DNA from: Chloroflexota bacterium
GTDB lineage: Bacteria; Chloroflexota; Anaerolineae; UBA1429
Assembly (NCBI GenBank): GCA_014360745.1
Contig: JACIWY010000184.1
Location: forward strand, 1 to 6,938
DNA: 6,938 nucleotides
Direction of reading: 5' to 3'
In this document: positions 6,404 to 6,938 of the stretch, piece by piece
How the letters are laid out: the number at the start of each line of letters is the position of its first letter
Numbering within the stretch: the stretch's first letter is position 1
Notes under the pieces: model-generated
The model's database searches: none
Told to the model about the DNA's origin: nothing
The model's input: only the letters and a program-made list of their open reading frames with translations
Translations under genes and position numbers: made by a program

Positions 6404-6420
6404 CCCGCATAAATGCCGGG
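6404..6420. promoter_or_regulatory. Operator-like inverted repeat between divergent promoters
   Basis: CCCGCAT-AA-ATGCCGGG is an inverted repeat with GCAT/ATGC core arms and CCC/GGG outer arms, imperfect by one extra base in the right arm. It abuts the -35 box of the minus-strand promoter and lies 24 nt upstream of the -35 box of the plus-strand promoter, a suitable place for a regulator of both genes. No regulator gene is in the window, so the role is inferred from position only. Confidence 0.3.
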
Positions 6421-6444
6421 GCGAAGGTGCCTTTCCCGACATGA

Positions 6445-6473
6445 TTGACGAGAGCCCCGCCGGGCGTTACACT
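6445..6473 (+). promoter_or_regulatory. Sigma-70-type promoter for the flavodoxin gene
   Basis: The -35 box TTGACG (6445-6450, 5/6) and the -10 box TACACT (6468-6473, 4/6) are separated by exactly 17 nt. Transcription should start near 6480, about 32 nt before the ATG at 6512. This is the best promoter match in the window. Confidence 0.6.
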
Positions 6474-6511
6474 GTCGGCAATCCTGCATGTCACACAAGT
6501 GGAGGAAAACA

Positions 6512-6938
6512 ATGAAAAAGGTGCTGATCATTTACCATTCGCAGGAATTTGGCAATACGGCCAAATGCGCCGAATTGGTGGCGCGCGGTGTGCGTCAGGC
6601 GGGAGATATTGAGGTGGAGATGATCAACACCAACGAAGCAAACCGCGTGGATATGAAGGCATTGGCCGCGTGCGATGGGGTGGCATTCGGCAGCCCCGAT
6701 TATGCCAGCTATGTGGCCGGCACGATCAAGCAGGTGTTTGACGACATGTATATTGCCAACAAGGCGGGGCTGGCAGTCAGGGGCAAGCCTTGTGTGCTCT
6801 TTATGACCCACGGTGGGGGAGGGCGAGGCATCGAGCCCTTCAAGCACATGGCCCGCCATATGCAGCTTGTGGCCGAGCCCTTTATCTGCCGCGGCGCGCC
6901 CGAGGCCGACTGTCAGCAAGCGATAGCCTTGGGCTTGG
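6512..6938 (+). CDS. Flavodoxin-family protein, 3' end cut by the window
   Basis: The visible 142 residues begin MKKVLIIYHSQEFGNTAKCA, a first beta strand followed by the FMN-phosphate loop S10-Q-E-F-G-N-T16. GSPDYASYVAGTIKQVFDD (60-78) is the loop and helix that follow the third strand, contacting the flavin in this family. KPCVLFMTHGGGGRGI (92-107) is the fourth strand with its Gly-rich loop, the other isoalloxazine contact. Flavodoxin-family proteins carry FMN and pass electrons at low potential or reduce small substrates; this could be an electron carrier or an NAD(P)H-dependent flavin reductase-like enzyme. About 10-20 residues are probably missing at the end, judging by the usual size of single-domain members. 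The start is well supported: GGAGG at 6501-6505, 6 nt spacing, and a good promoter. It is cytoplasmic and divergent from the URO-D-like gene. The frame is still open at the right edge. Confidence 0.88.
   Translation, partial: MKKVLIIYHSQEFGNTAKCAELVARGVRQAGDIEVEMINTNEANRVDMKALAACDGVAFGSPDYASYVAGTIKQVFDDMYIANKAGLAVRGKPCVLFMTHGGGGRGIEPFKHMARHMQLVAEPFICRGAPEADCQQAIALGL

Noticed and set aside
6321..6515. 64-codon plus-strand frame ending in an ATGA overlap with the flavodoxin start
   Set aside because: It starts inside the divergent URO-D-like gene, has no ribosome site, covers both predicted promoters and reads as low-information sequence.
6491..6919. 142-codon minus-strand frame at the right end
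   Set aside because: It is the antisense shadow of the flavodoxin gene, which has a good promoter, ribosome site and FMN-binding motifs.

Overview
The window reads as a piece of a GC-rich bacterial chromosome, most likely Chloroflexota and probably Anaerolineae-like. This is inferred from protein style, not from a marker gene. The first protein has the Pro/Thr-rich anchor followed by a WPD...LG...YEYHTD ending that I associate with this phylum. The large secreted protein combines cohesin and dockerin modules and ends in a short Phe-Leu-Pro...Arg tail of a kind I recall in Chloroflexota exported proteins. There are no RNA genes, insertion sequences, integrases, CRISPR arrays or obvious signs of recent transfer.

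Layout. (1) 3-788 (+): membrane- or surface-anchored protein of unknown function, possibly missing its true N-terminus at the window edge. (2) 785-1474 (-): DUF4867-type cupin-like protein, convergent with (1); the two stop codons share bases. (3) 1475-1722: divergent intergenic region with no convincing promoter. (4) 1723-5010 (+): a 1095-residue secreted modular protein, built as signal peptide, beta module A, Pro-rich linker, beta module B, three carboxypeptidase-regulatory-like modules, cohesin, dockerin, cohesin and a short tail. (5) 5011-5077: convergent gap holding a 34-bp hairpin. (6) 5078-6328 (-): a methyltransferase-type member of the uroporphyrinogen decarboxylase superfamily, not HemE. 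(7) 6329-6511: divergent regulatory region with a good promoter in each direction and an operator-like inverted repeat between them. (8) 6512 to the right edge (+): a flavodoxin-family protein, cut off by the window.

Every gene is transcribed away from or towards its neighbour, so no two share an operon here. The only pair likely to be co-regulated is (6)/(8), which share a compact divergent promoter region. A corrinoid methyl-transfer protein next to a low-potential electron carrier would make biochemical sense, but no corrinoid protein or reductive activase is visible.

I do not see a complete undescribed system such as a defence locus or gene cluster. The most unusual object is the 1095-residue protein, which carries both partners of the cohesin-dockerin interaction (cohesin-dockerin-cohesin) on one chain, preceded by a duplicated module I cannot name.
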